DNA from: Muraenolepis orangiensis
Taxonomy: Eukaryota; Chordata; Actinopteri; Gadiformes; Muraenolepididae
NCBI GenBank assembly: GCA_027704905.1
Contig: CM051000.1
Coordinates: 20,135,254 to 20,199,253 of the forward strand
Direction of reading: 5' to 3'
DNA: 64,000 bases
The translations under genes and the position numbers were made by a program. Positions 45,016-64,000 of this stretch are shown here, piece after piece (within the stretch, counting starts at the first letter, position 1; the number at the start of each line of letters is the position of its first letter). Under the pieces are notes generated by a model. That model saw only the letters and a program-made list of their open reading frames with translations. It searched no databases and was not told the origin of the DNA.

Positions 45016-46350
45016 AAGAAAATACTAAAAGAAAAAGTGATTCTTTTCATGTTTTACATCCTATAAAATGTTGAGTCACCCAATAGCTGCCGGCGGAGCC
45101 CCCAGTTTTTAGCCTCCTGTGGCCCCCAGGCGTTCTCTTCTTGTACGACACTGTCCATATCCAAGACCACCGAGACCCTCATCACAACATCACAGAGGCC
45201 TGGAAAAACGGCATCAAACGTAGGCTTTCTATCAGCTCGGCTGCACCCGTCGCTTCAGAGAGCGCCATGAAGAGTCTCCATCTGACATTTAACAGCAGGG
45301 GAGGGGGGGAGGGGGGGCTGTAGAGGTTGTTTGGCAAGGTTGGCCGTCTCTTAAATCACTAGACGACGACGCGACTCCGGACAGCTAGCGTAGTGCGATT
45401 GTAAACAAAAAAAAAGTTGGTTCTGTACTGACCCACTTTGGATTCAGCTCAGTCCTCGTCGGGGGGGCTAAAGTTTTCTACTGTGATCCGTGTTTTGACA
45501 GCAAAGCCATAACAGGCGAACATATCCCCAATAGAATTGCGATGTTTAAGACACTGCTATACTTTACAAACTTCTCCTCGACATCTAGCCCCGAGCGGGA
45601 AACTGTTCTGGTTTTAAAAAAATATAACAATTGGATGTCCTCACACCATATGCAGTGTATCCTAACACCGTTTCTATTTATATCTGCAGAGACTTGTAAC
45701 TTTCAAAAGGCAATTTAACAGCTCCGACTGGTTTGTAGACCAGGGAGGAACGCAGTGTTTAGAAGGCTTTACCAAGTACAGCACAGACCTACACCTGAGG
45801 ACCTTGGGGAAGACTGCGCAGTCATGATCAGATTCACTGAAGCATTTGGGTTTTTTAGGAGTTGTATTTTTAAAAAGGGAGCAGAGAACTTTGTGTATAT
45901 GCGTCGCCAAAAGTTAACATAACCAGTGATCCAATACTTTAAAGGGAACGCTCTCCACTATTACAACGCAATAATATTGGACTCCAAAGTGATAATTAGC
46001 AAAGTAGGAAGCGGCGATGTCTTGTTTAATGATCAAATGTCCTAAATCTAAAGAAGTCTAGAGCAAAGAGCGAGAGCGCGACGTAAGAGAGGTTGGGTTT
46101 TTGCCCCAGACTCGAGACTTCAGATGGGATTACCCTTCAACCACGGCCCGTAACACAGGGGGCAGGGGGAACAGACGGGGGACGTCGCAGTGAATTAACC
46201 GTGTGCCGCGTAAAGGCCTTATTAGACCGGAGAGAGAGAGAGAGCGCCTCCGGAGCCTCGGCTCACCGTAATGCCACGCAAGCCTTCCAGACAAGCCCAG
46301 TTTAGAGTCATCCCGAAAGGTTGAACACGTTTCATGAAATATATAGCGAA
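45016..46350. other. Gene-free stretch
   Basis: No exon recognised. GA-rich bits near 46230. Short A- and G-runs (45297-45318, 45410). Confidence 0.4.
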
Positions 46351-46510
46351 CTACAGGGCCCTCAGCAGAGGGCATACCACCATAAGTAATCCAACCACCA
46401 AGTTTTCTCCAATTACGTACACAAGTTTTTGAGTCATCTTGCCAACAGACAATCAGGGGTCGAACAAAAACATAACCTCCAGTTATCTCCGATGGCAGAG
46501 GTAACAATAA
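46351..46510 (+). repeat. Dispersed repeat family X, copy 6
   Basis: ctacagggccctcagcagag, then (internal deletion of the caccaaaaagtc block) ataagtaatccaaccaccaa, gttttctccaattacgtaca, aaacataacctcc, and gatggcagaggtaacaataa. Confidence 0.78.
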
Positions 46511-46956
46511 AACGACCGAATACACAACAAAATCGACACGGTAGAGTTTTTTTTTACGGCATTACTGTTCGACCAACACAATACAATAATTAATTCATAT
46601 TGGTCAGCCCTCCACAAGTCCACTCATCTTACAAATATCATCTAAATCCTTCTCCACAATGGCACACTGTATACTCCTCCTTCACCAGACCACTGGCAGG
46701 ACCGGGGCTGGAGACAGAGAGGGGTCCTGTGTGAGGTAAACACGGGCCTGCAACACACAGCCGTGTAGGGTCTTTTCAAGCTGTGGAATGCAAGTCGTCC
46801 CCCAAACACAAGGCTCTTCTGAAGCATCTCTCTTGTTCACTCGTTTGCCCCTTCCCAACGTAGTAAACACTGGGGGGGGGGGTTTGAGCGGCCATCGCTG
46901 GGTCTTTCTACCCTGGGTATGATAATGATAACCATGATATCAAATGTAACCCGTCC

Positions 46957-47090
46957 TTGCTAGGAGCTAGCGGCTGCCTGCCACAGGGGCCCTTGCCTTG
47001 GTTAATGGGCAGGGCACAGCTCCGTCACAGAGCTCCAGAAACCGGGGGTTTGATCCCCTGTGTGAGTATGACTTGGGTGTGTTGGCGTCT
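46957..47090 (+). mobile_element. Possible SINE head
   Basis: B-box-like gggggtttgatcccctg with upstream A-box-like sequence. No body was found. Weak. Confidence 0.35.
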
Positions 47091-47264
47091 ATTACAAACA
47101 AACAAACATGTTTTCTTACATCTACACAGAAATTGTGTAGACCAAAGCATCTCTGCAGCACTACATTTAGCTGTTATACATATACACATTATACCCTTAT
47201 TCAAAGATTGCAGCTGCTGTGATTTGGATGCTGCACTTGAATATCTCGATTCATTATTCAGCTC

Positions 47265-50187
<2,923 letters not shown>

Positions 50188-50247
50188 CAGCCATGTCTCG
50201 TCAGATATGTTTAAGAGAAAACAGAATATAGTTTCAGTGGGACTTAG

Positions 50248-50838
50248 GAAGAATTACAGTGAGACCTTTTTGAAGAATAACAGTGAGACTTTTTTGAAGA
50301 ATAACAGTGAGACAGATATAAAGAATAACAGTGAGACAGTTATGAAGAATTACAGTCAGGCAGTTATGAAGAATTACAGTGACACCGTTATGAAGAATTA
50401 CAGTGACACCGTTATGAAGAATTACAGTGACACCGTTACGAAGAATTACAGTGACACCGTTACGAAGAATTACAGTGACACCGTTACGAAGAATTACAGT
50501 GACACCGTTACGAAGAATTACAGTGACACCGTTACGAAGAATTACAGTGACACCGTTACGAAGAATTACAGTGACACCGTTACGAAGAATTACAGTGACA
50601 CCGTTACGAAGAATTACAGTGACACCGTTACGAAGAATTACAGTGACACCGTTACGAAGAATTACAGTGACACCGTTACGAAGAATTACAGTGACACCGT
50701 TACGAAGAATTACAGTGACACCGTTACGAAGAATTACAGTGACACCGTTACGAAGAATTACAGTGAGGCAGTTACAAAGAATTACAGTGACACCGTTACA
50801 AAGAATTACAGTGCGGCAGTTATGAAGAATTACAGTGC
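50248..50838. repeat. 24-bp minisatellite, ~25 copies
   Basis: Unit gaagaattacagtgacaccg plus ttac. The central ~14 copies are identical; divergence grows towards both ends (gagacag, caggcag, gcggcag). The 24-bp length keeps a TKNYSDTV-repeat frame open, which explains the apparent 317-codon frame running through the adjoining CA array. Confidence 0.95.
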
Positions 50839-50986
50839 TTTGCCAAGATATGAGGCATATAAGCCGTGACAGTTGGCATGTGGCCCCATGCTGGCGGGAT
50901 TTCCTTCCGTCAGTCTGTCAACGTGTGTGTTGTTGAGGCATTTTACGACATTTAGCGAGAACCCAAACGCGAGGCCGTAAAAGAGA

Positions 50987-51050
50987 GGCACAGGGTGGAG
51001 GTGGGGAGGCTCAGGGTGGAGGTGGGGAGGCTCAGGGTGGAGGTGGGGAG
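50987..51050. repeat. 21-bp tandem repeat, 3 copies
   Basis: Unit gtggggaggctcagggtgga g, three identical copies. Confidence 0.93.
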
Positions 51051-53135
<2,085 letters not shown>

Positions 53136-53703
53136 TTTGACAATGTTGCTGGTGAATGGATAGCGCATTAGAGTGTGTGTTGCAGCATCGCTAGCTGTAG
53201 TCGCACTACAGAGCAAGCTTTATGGATCGGTACGTATGGAACGTATGGGATATTAATGGCGAGGAACACAAGAGAACAGACAATGGGGGACCACAAGAAT
53301 AAACACCCAGGGGGTTGTAGCGGTGAACATTAACACCACGACTCGAGGTCGTCTTCAGCCACATTATGCGGGGTCACGTCGGCGTGAGGACAAAGAGACG
53401 ACAAATAGATTAGAATCCAGGAAAAGGACCGAGATCGGTCAGACACGTGTTCTTTCCTTTTCTTCTCACACCTCCAATTACAGGGGAAAAGGAAGGGAGG
53501 AAAATAAATTACAATCATTTTCCCATTGGCTGTCTAATGGTCTGTCCGTGGGAGACGCTCGGGTGGCTCATTTAGAAAACGGTGATTCTTCCCGTGCCGT
53601 GACGGTAATGACCCGTCTCTCGGAAGGGTTTCACCTTGGTCCATAACAACCATCCTAGCTTGCCATCCTGTGCCATAAGGTCCAGTTTAACAATATATAT
53701 CCT

Positions 53704-53926
<223 letters not shown>

Positions 53927-53953
53927 GCTTTGGACATGACATTTCTCCCCCCC

Positions 53954-53977
53954 CATCATCATCATCATCATCATCAT
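53954..53977. repeat. (CAT)8 microsatellite
   Basis: Pure trinucleotide run following a C8 run. Confidence 0.95.
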
Positions 53978-54596
53978 TAGATATAGTTAATTAGATACAA
54001 AGCAGGTCTGGAGGTCTGCAATTGGGCCCAGATAAGCTCAGCTGTCTCCATCCAGTCTCTACTGCTCATCCCACTCCACCACTAACACTCTAGCTTCCTG
54101 CCAACAATATGAAGGATTGACGACGGAGGGAAAAAGGATTTAGAACACATCCTTGGATTCACTAGGCGTCGAAGGCAGAAAGCCGCTAGTTCCTTGTGTG
54201 GACAGCAGTCTCCTCCGCGGAAGTAAACACCGGGCTAGCTAGGTAAACGAGTGAAGCGCGCTAACGGCGTACCAGCGGTGATTAGCTCCACCACAGCATG
54301 AAGCCAGGGGCCTGGCAGGGGGCACAGTGAGTCTTTAGCACATGAGGCCAGGCAGCCCCTTTCAAGCTACTGAGGGTTTTGGTATCCACACTGACTGAAT
54401 AGGAGAGGACACACCAGACCATGCAGAGGAACAGGCTTGTTGTTGGGGTGGTTGTGGAATTAATAGGACACATCATGAACAGGATAAATGTTGACGTAGT
54501 GTGACACTAGCTTATAGAATGTATGGCTCTTGGATAGATGATGATGCAGGTTTAGTCATTTTGCTGTTCTTACTAAAAAAATATATTTTTAAACTA
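53978..54596. other. Gene-free stretch
   Basis: No exon or repeat recognised on either strand. Confidence 0.4.
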
Positions 54597-54832
54597 AAAA
54601 GGGGCCTCAGTAGAGCGCATCCCTCCGCCACACCAAAAAGTCCACTGGCTTCAGATTCAGATTCATATCCGTGCCAAAATTGAATCAACTGTTCCTTGGC
54701 CCAACAAGTTTCGGCGAATTCTGTGCATAAAATGTATTTATCTTGTTGACAGCAAGTTATCTGGCTGACGGACAGACTGACAAACGTGAAAACATAACCT
54801 CCGCCCGCCCTTCAATGGTGCACATACTATAG
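54597..54832 (+). repeat. Dispersed repeat family X, copy 7
   Basis: ggggcctcagtagagcgcat, ccctccgccacaccaaaaag, gttccttggccc, gaaaacataacctccgcccg and cttcaatggtgca. A cagattcagattcat insertion makes it the longest copy. Confidence 0.78.
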
Positions 54833-58012
<3,180 letters not shown>

Positions 58013-58066
58013 CCAAGGATTGAACCCCCAGCAACCCTCTACCTCATTACCATGCCATTGGTATCT
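58013..58066 (-). mobile_element. SINE head fragment
   Basis: Minus-sense aatgaggtagagggttgct followed by gggggttcaatcc, an A/B-box-like pair of the same style as 19835-19948. About 290 bp downstream of the DDX28 poly(A) signal. Confidence 0.5.
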
Positions 58067-58355
58067 ATTAAAGACATAGGCAGGGGTGAGAATGACAGGA
58101 CTTCTACTGTAAGCTTCATTGTACCAAAGGCAAAAACCCATTTGTCAACATATTGCAATGTGTTATTCTGTTATTAGAGAGAGAGAGAGTATTTTAATCA
58201 CATGCTTTGTTGACCAAGAGCTATGCTCTTATGTATCTTATTGTGGAATATCATTTAGAACCCTAACCCTACCCCACAAAGTACACCACTGGTAAAAGAG
58301 GGGAATGTACCAATTCAAAATGTTGGATAGGACAGAAATATTCTCACAGGACATC

Positions 58356-58361
58356 TTTATT
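58356..58361 (-). promoter_or_regulatory. DDX28 polyadenylation signal (AATAAA)
   Basis: Minus-strand AATAAA 60 nt downstream of the DDX28 stop codon. It is the first canonical hexamer after the stop and would give a very short 3' UTR. Confidence 0.75.
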
Positions 58362-58420
58362 TCATACTGTAAGTATAACACACTCATATGCCCCTCATGG
58401 AAAGGCGGAGGGCCGTGAAA

Positions 58421-60238
58421 TCAATCTTCACGACGGTACGCCATCCTCCTCTTCTTCTTCCGGAACTTCTCCTCCTCCTTCTCCTCGTCGTCCTCCTTCT
58501 TCTTCTTCTCCTCCTCGTCGTCCTCCTTCCCTTGAGCTTTGGGCTCAGAAATGGACGATTTCATCCCGGGCAGAACGCTCCTCCTCCGTGCGGAGGTTTC
58601 GATGGACTGTACCAGCTCCACGTCCCACCGGTGGGTGACGAAGCTCAGCACCTGGCCTTCCTCCGCGCCGCCCGCCCGGCCCACCCTCCCCGCCCGGTGG
58701 ATGTAGTCGGTGGGCGACTCGGGGCAGTCGTAGTTGACCACCAGGCGGACCCGGGAGGTGTCTAGGCCCCGCGACGCGATGTCGGTGCACACCAGCACGT
58801 CCGCCTCGCCCCTCTGGAAGGAGCGGAACACCCCGGCCCTCACGACCGACGGCATCTCGCCCTGGAGACGCAGGTGCTTGACCTTCAGCTCGTCCAGGGA
58901 GTAGCCCAGCCAGTTGACGGTAGCCGCCTTGTTGCAGAACACCACCGCGCCGCCTCTGTCTCCGCCCCCCGGGGTGACGTGCCGCAGCTCCGTCAGGGCC
59001 TGCTGCAGCTCCAGCAGCTTGTCGCTACCCCGCACCTTCAGAAAGGTCTGCTTGACGTGGGGCATGAGCAGGTGCAGGTTCCGGCTCTTCACGGTCACCA
59101 CGCTGCCCAGGTCGGTCACCCGGCTCAGCAGCTCCCCCACGCCCCCGGGGAAGGTGGCCCCGACCACCAGCAGCTGGGCCTTGCTCCCGAGGCCCTGGGT
59201 CTCCGAAGGGGCCCGGGCGATGGCCGTCTGCAGCAGGATGGTCTCCAGCGTGTCGGAGAAGCTAGAGTCGAACATGGTGTCCGCCTCGTCCACCACCAGG
59301 AAGCGCAGCGCGCTCAGGTCCAGGCAGCGTCTCCGCAGGGCTTTCACCAGAGCGCCGGGGGTGGCCACCAGGATGTCCGCGGGGCCCGTCCTGAACATGT
59401 TCTTGATGGGGCCGATGCCTCGACCGCCGCCCACGGTTTTGGTCAACATGCCAAACGGGGCGCACAGCAACCGGGACACCGCGGCTATTTGCTCGGTCAG
59501 CTCTCTAGAAGGCACCACGACCAAACACCCGAGCGTACGGCTGTTCTCCGCGTTGTCCTCGGAGGATTTCTCCAGCTGGAGTTTGTGAACAACGGGAAGG
59601 AGATAACTCAGGGTTTTCCCGCTGCCCGTTTCCGCAGCACACAATACGTTCATACCCTTCAGGACTTTAGGAATAGTCTGTAGTTGCACGGTCGTGGGGT
59701 GGGTGATGTTAGCCTGGCTCAGGGTCCGCACCAGCTCCTCGTGAATGCGCAGTTGGCCAAACTCGACGGCCTTTCGCTCGGTGACGCGTTCCTCCTGCGG
59801 CTGTTGTTCAGTGACGAACGGAGCGACACTCTTGGTGTTGTTTATGGTGAAGTAGTCCCCGAAGGACTTTTTGTGTTTCCAGCCTTTCGAGGAGAGCACC
59901 GTCGGTTCAAACTTGCCGAACACGAAGCCCGCAGACTGGTTGTGTTCAGGGCTCTTGCTCTGGATGAGCAGCTTGCCAGCCCTGACCATGGGCACTCTCT
60001 TCTTACTCCTGAGGTCTTTGGCGTGTCCGACGCGCCTCTGCATGTGCTGCGGTATGCGGATGACAACGGCCTCGTCCTCCGTGGGGGCTGAAGAGGTGTG
60101 AGCATAGCGGGTCGGACCGACCCCATCGTGACCCAGACACCGTCCACCCACAGCGGTGACGCACGGGGAAACATGTCGCCTCGGAGGGAATGTGTTGTGC
60201 GCCACCAAAGCTAAACGACTGACCTTCGCGGAGTGCAT
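58421..60238 (-). CDS. ddx28: DDX28, mitochondrial DEAD-box RNA helicase (single exon)
   Basis: DDX28 is an ATP-dependent RNA helicase of mitochondrial RNA granules needed for mitoribosome large-subunit assembly (family knowledge). The 605-residue protein starts at the Met at 60238-60236 (MHSAKVSRLALVAHNTFPPR), which begins a basic, mitochondrial-presequence-like stretch. An in-frame Met 16 codons upstream (60286) would give 621 residues but a less presequence-like N-terminus. Motifs in 605 numbering: Q motif ~178-190, Walker A AAETGSGKT ~201-209, PSREL ~243-247, TPGAL ~293-297, DEAD ~317-320, VGAT (in place of SAT) ~359-362, TDIASRGLD ~485-493, HRAGRVGRAG ~514-523. VRIP near the N-terminus and MPHVKQTFL and TVNWLGY in the core are DDX28 features. 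The C-terminal ~35 residues are a Glu/Asp/Lys repeat tail. No intron is needed, as in other vertebrate DDX28 genes. Confidence 0.95.
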   Translation of the reverse strand: MHSAKVSRLALVAHNTFPPRRHVSPCVTAVGGRCLGHDGVGPTRYAHTSSAPTEDEAVVIRIPQHMQRRVGHAKDLRSKKRVPMVRAGKLLIQSKSPEHNQSAGFVFGKFEPTVLSSKGWKHKKSFGDYFTINNTKSVAPFVTEQQPQEERVTERKAVEFGQLRIHEELVRTLSQANITHPTTVQLQTIPKVLKGMNVLCAAETGSGKTLSYLLPVVHKLQLEKSSEDNAENSRTLGCLVVVPSRELTEQIAAVSRLLCAPFGMLTKTVGGGRGIGPIKNMFRTGPADILVATPGALVKALRRRCLDLSALRFLVVDEADTMFDSSFSDTLETILLQTAIARAPSETQGLGSKAQLLVVGATFPGGVGELLSRVTDLGSVVTVKSRNLHLLMPHVKQTFLKVRGSDKLLELQQALTELRHVTPGGGDRGGAVVFCNKAATVNWLGYSLDELKVKHLRLQGEMPSVVRAGVFRSFQRGEADVLVCTDIASRGLDTSRVRLVVNYDCPESPTDYIHRAGRVGRAGGAEEGQVLSFVTHRWDVELVQSIETSARRRSVLPGMKSSISEPKAQGKEDDEEEKKKKEDDEEKEEEKFRKKKRRMAYRRED

Positions 60239-60474
60239 CTCTGGTTTTGTGTCTGGTTTTGTTTTGAAAGGGAAAAAAACGAACACAGCAATGACACCGA
60301 AACGGCAGCCTAATTCAAAACGCCACGTGTCATATCTTCAATCGGGCAAATAGTGTAGTTTCATAAAGGCTCACGGTGTTATTTATATTAGACGTCAGCT
60401 CCAAGTGCGATCGCCATGCTTGCTTGTTGTCGATTACTGAGTACGTCATCTCACAGCGAGCGCCACGAGTGATG

Positions 60475-60550
60475 ACGCGCGCGCGTGTGCATGCGTACGT
60501 GCATGTGCGCGCGTGCACATGCATGCGTACGTGCATGTGCGCGCGTGCAC
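60475..60550. promoter_or_regulatory. 76-bp alternating purine-pyrimidine tract upstream of ddx28
   Basis: Strict RY alternation from 60475 to 60550, built from two identical 30-bp copies (60489-60518 and 60521-60550) separated by AT and preceded by (CG)n. It continues as TG repeats to ~60570. It lies ~240 bp upstream of the ddx28 ATG. Such sequence favours Z-DNA; a regulatory role is inference. Confidence 0.6.
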
Positions 60551-60711
60551 CTGTGTGTGTGTGCGTGTGTTTTCTGTTTTCCTATTTCTGAGTAAACCAT
60601 GTACCATTCTATGATCTAATTCTGCAATGACCCAGAGACAGAAGACAACCTAACACAGCCAATCACACTTTTCTGAGAACCCTCAAAATCTCATTTGACT
60701 CCTTGAGAGGT

Positions 60712-60712
<1 letters not shown>

Positions 60713-60771
<59 letters not shown>
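60713..60771. repeat. (TA)n microsatellite, ~29 units
   Basis: Pure alternating AT. Confidence 0.97.
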
Positions 60772-60775
<4 letters not shown>

Positions 60776-60950
60776 TAGCTCACTTCCTGCTATAGTACGA
60801 CACTTTTTAACTAAATACACCCAGATACACCAACCCGAAGTTTGCATTGATCCGTCGAGGACAGTTCACCAATGCAGTGCAGTGCAGAATGGATCAGTCC
60901 ACCTATTGATTATACTGTACCTGACTATGACTAGCTAGCACGTCACACAT

Positions 60951-61188
60951 TAGATTAGATTAGATTAGATTAGATTCAAATGTATTGTCAGTGTACAGCA
61001 CAAGTACAGTACAGTGAAAATAATTTGGCTTCTAACCAGAGTGCAAATGTTACAGTAAAGTGCATGGTAATATATAATTGACAGTGGTTAAATAAGATGT
61101 GAAGACAGTCTACTAGGTATAAAAACGGTGTAAACGGTATAACGTATGGTATGTATAAGATATGTGCAGAATTATAGGTATACATATA

Positions 61189-61252
<64 letters not shown>

Positions 61253-61258
61253 GGTAAG

Positions 61259-61289
<31 letters not shown>

Positions 61290-61290
61290 T
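60951..61290 (-). mobile_element. L2-like LINE 3' UTR end, second copy
   Basis: Reverse complement matches the LINE tail at 31190-31412: attaccatgcactttactgt, acctagtagactgtctt, ctgtactgtacttgtgctgt and terminal (aatct)n. Beyond a (TA)n tract it also matches the LINE sequence left of the Tc1 insertion (acttacctgtgt). It has no Tc1 copy, so it is a paralogous empty site. Confidence 0.85.
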
Positions 61291-61330
61291 ACACAAGCTG
61301 AGCACACAACAGCAGACTAGCAAGCTAGTC

Positions 61331-61394
<64 letters not shown>

Positions 61395-61395
61395 A
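61331..61395. repeat. (GAAA)n microsatellite, ~16 units
   Basis: aagaaagaaag tetranucleotide run following (TA)n. Confidence 0.97.
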
Positions 61396-62835
61396 GGACA
61401 GAATGACGTATGACGACAGAACAAACCACCACCTCAGCCACCAATATCGCATCGAGTGCAAATGCGCCATCCGCCCGCCATCATGTTGCTATTGCACAGA
61501 CTCCCCAAAAGAGGGCAGCATAACGCAACACGGTTTTTCAAAAACACGCTCAAAAACCAGTCTGCAAATTGTACAGCCTTCAAAACAGTGGTTAAACCTA
61601 AATGATTATAAGAAGGATTAAAGGGTGTATGTATATAATGAAGTCCCTTCATTATATCGTTTCAAACTTAGTTTAATTTAAACCGTTTGAATTTAATTCA
61701 GCTTTAGAAAAGACTTGAGTGGGCCTTTGACCTGCCTTGTATATTATACTGAAGTGTGTTAACCACACAGTGACCTGCAGCAGGTGGAACAGAGATGCAT
61801 TGACACTACGTATATGTACAACACATAATCCTTGATGGAACCATATCCTGCAAACAACACTCGAATAACACACTGTTTCTTTCACAGCTTTTCGGCGCAT
61901 GAGCTTAATATCACAAACCACATCCACACCCTCCCACACGATATGTTCTCCCTCCAAAGGTCATCTGAGCTGATAAAAGACAAGCAGGTAAAGCTAATTA
62001 TGCTCTCTCTCAGCCCTCAATATTCAACAACAAAAAGACTGAATGTGTCACCAGGACCTGTGTACAGATCCATGTACACAGAAACCAGAACCATGTGTTA
62101 CACATGATTAAAATCATTTTGTGTCGATTATTATACCTGCAAAAGGGCCCCTAATTGTTGAGATTATTGACGTTTTAAACGTTGTCGTTCTGTTGAAGTA
62201 ATCTACTGAAAATCAACTTGGAAAATTGGCATATGACATTGAGTCAGAGCTGTGTTTCAATTGGACTGCAACCACTGCTTAAGACCATCAATCTCTCATC
62301 TAGCCCTCATACTTTAGAACCATGGGATTTAGACCACATATTTACACCTACAAGCGACAAAGTGATCTACTCGTGTAGGCCTATCTGGTTATATGGTTAT
62401 ACGTACGTTGGAGCACTTTTGGAAACCAAAAGTCACTCAGGTGGTTACAACTTTTTCACTTTTACTTGGAAATATAGATGACAGGAAATGTGATATTGGT
62501 GTTTTCACGTGCACTTTAGTGAGCGGAGGCTCTGTACGCCCACGTACACCCAGCCGGCGGTGGCGAACGCCGCCTCAGAGACAACCATGTGTGTCTACTG
62601 TGTCGTATGTCATGATAGCTCAAGATGAAATGATGCTCATGAAGACACTATTTCAATGATCATGTATGTCTGTACTAGTCCAAATCCTATTGGCTTTGGC
62701 TAACTTTTTCCTTGGCCTTTTGATGGAAAAATGATTGCATGGAAGAAAAAATATTTCATCGCATTCAATAACAAGATTCATCGTTGTTGCAATAAATCAG
62801 TAATGGAAAGCAGCTTCCTTTTGACACATATCACG
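61396..62835. other. Gene-free stretch
   Basis: No recognised gene. A GC-richer ~100-base patch at 62520-62600 has no splice-supported coding similarity. Confidence 0.4.
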
Positions 62836-62940
62836 CACCCGTACACACGCACGCACACACGCACACACACACACACACACGCGCACACGCACACACACAC
62901 ACACACACGCACACACGCACACACACACACACACACACAC
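62836..62940. repeat. Compound (CA)n(CG) microsatellite
   Basis: CACACG and CGCACA interruptions within CA. Confidence 0.95.
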
Positions 62941-63120
62941 TACACAACTACTGTGTGTTTCTTACAAAGACTATGGTGTTGTAAGAATCCCTCTAGTTTG
63001 ACACGAAATTCAGCTTGAACAATATTCAACAAAATGTAAAACATTTGTTTTATAGATTTCTTCATCATGTTTTGCTGCATGTGCATCTGAATGTGATTGT
63101 GCATGGATCCCTGAGTCACC

Positions 63121-64000
<880 letters not shown>

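Noticed and set aside
58874..59683. A 269-codon plus-strand frame opposite ddx28
   Set aside because: Antisense shadow of a GC-rich coding region. The minus frame has all the DEAD-box motifs.
62500..62600. A possible coding exon in a GC-richer patch
   Set aside because: The frames give no recognisable protein and there is no convincing splice-site pair.

Overview
The window reads as vertebrate, most probably teleost, genomic DNA. It is intron-rich, carries about eighteen long (CA)n/(TG)n arrays, several tRNA-derived SINEs, an L2-like LINE and a decayed Tc1-like transposon. There is no operon structure, no bacterial-type gene packing, no CRISPR array and no convincing RNA gene. Almost every long open frame is a by-product of tandem repeats.

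Two genes are supported, both on the minus strand. (1) The 5' coding part of a talin gene, best matching talin-2 (TLN2), runs from a start codon at 19676 down to 721 and continues off the left edge. I can place 14 coding exons with consistent GT-AG borders. Their phases chain without a break into about 565 residues: F0, F1, F2, F3, the calpain-sensitive linker and the start of rod helical bundle R1. (2) A complete single-exon mitochondrial DEAD-box helicase gene, DDX28, lies at 58421-60238 with a polyadenylation signal at 58361-58356. The 38 kb between them has no recognisable coding sequence. A polypyrimidine-rich AG directly precedes the talin ATG, so part of this stretch may be a long first intron containing 5' non-coding talin exons that I cannot locate.

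Layout: 1-19.7 kb, talin exons separated by repeat-rich introns (a 3.9 kb 22-bp minisatellite in intron 12, a 1.2 kb 33-bp minisatellite in intron 8, CA/TG arrays and SINEs). 19.7-29 kb, SINEs, microsatellites and hairpins. 29.0-31.4 kb, an L2-like LINE 3' end with a Tc1-like element inserted in its 3' UTR. 31.4-58 kb, gene-free DNA with SINEs, a dispersed 160-240 bp repeat family, 42-bp and 24-bp minisatellites and a TG array flanked by inverted repeats. 58.4-60.2 kb, DDX28 with an alternating purine-pyrimidine tract upstream. 60.3-64 kb, a second L2-like 3' end, (TA)n, (GAAA)n and CA/TG arrays.

The most interesting signals are: introns 9 and 12 of the talin gene, which have CA-rich sequence at the donor and UG-rich sequence at the acceptor and so could fold the intron ends together; a 1,381-bp higher-order duplication inside the intron 12 minisatellite; the Tc1-in-LINE nesting, for which the second LINE copy in the same window serves as a paralogous empty site; and a seven-copy dispersed repeat family I cannot name.
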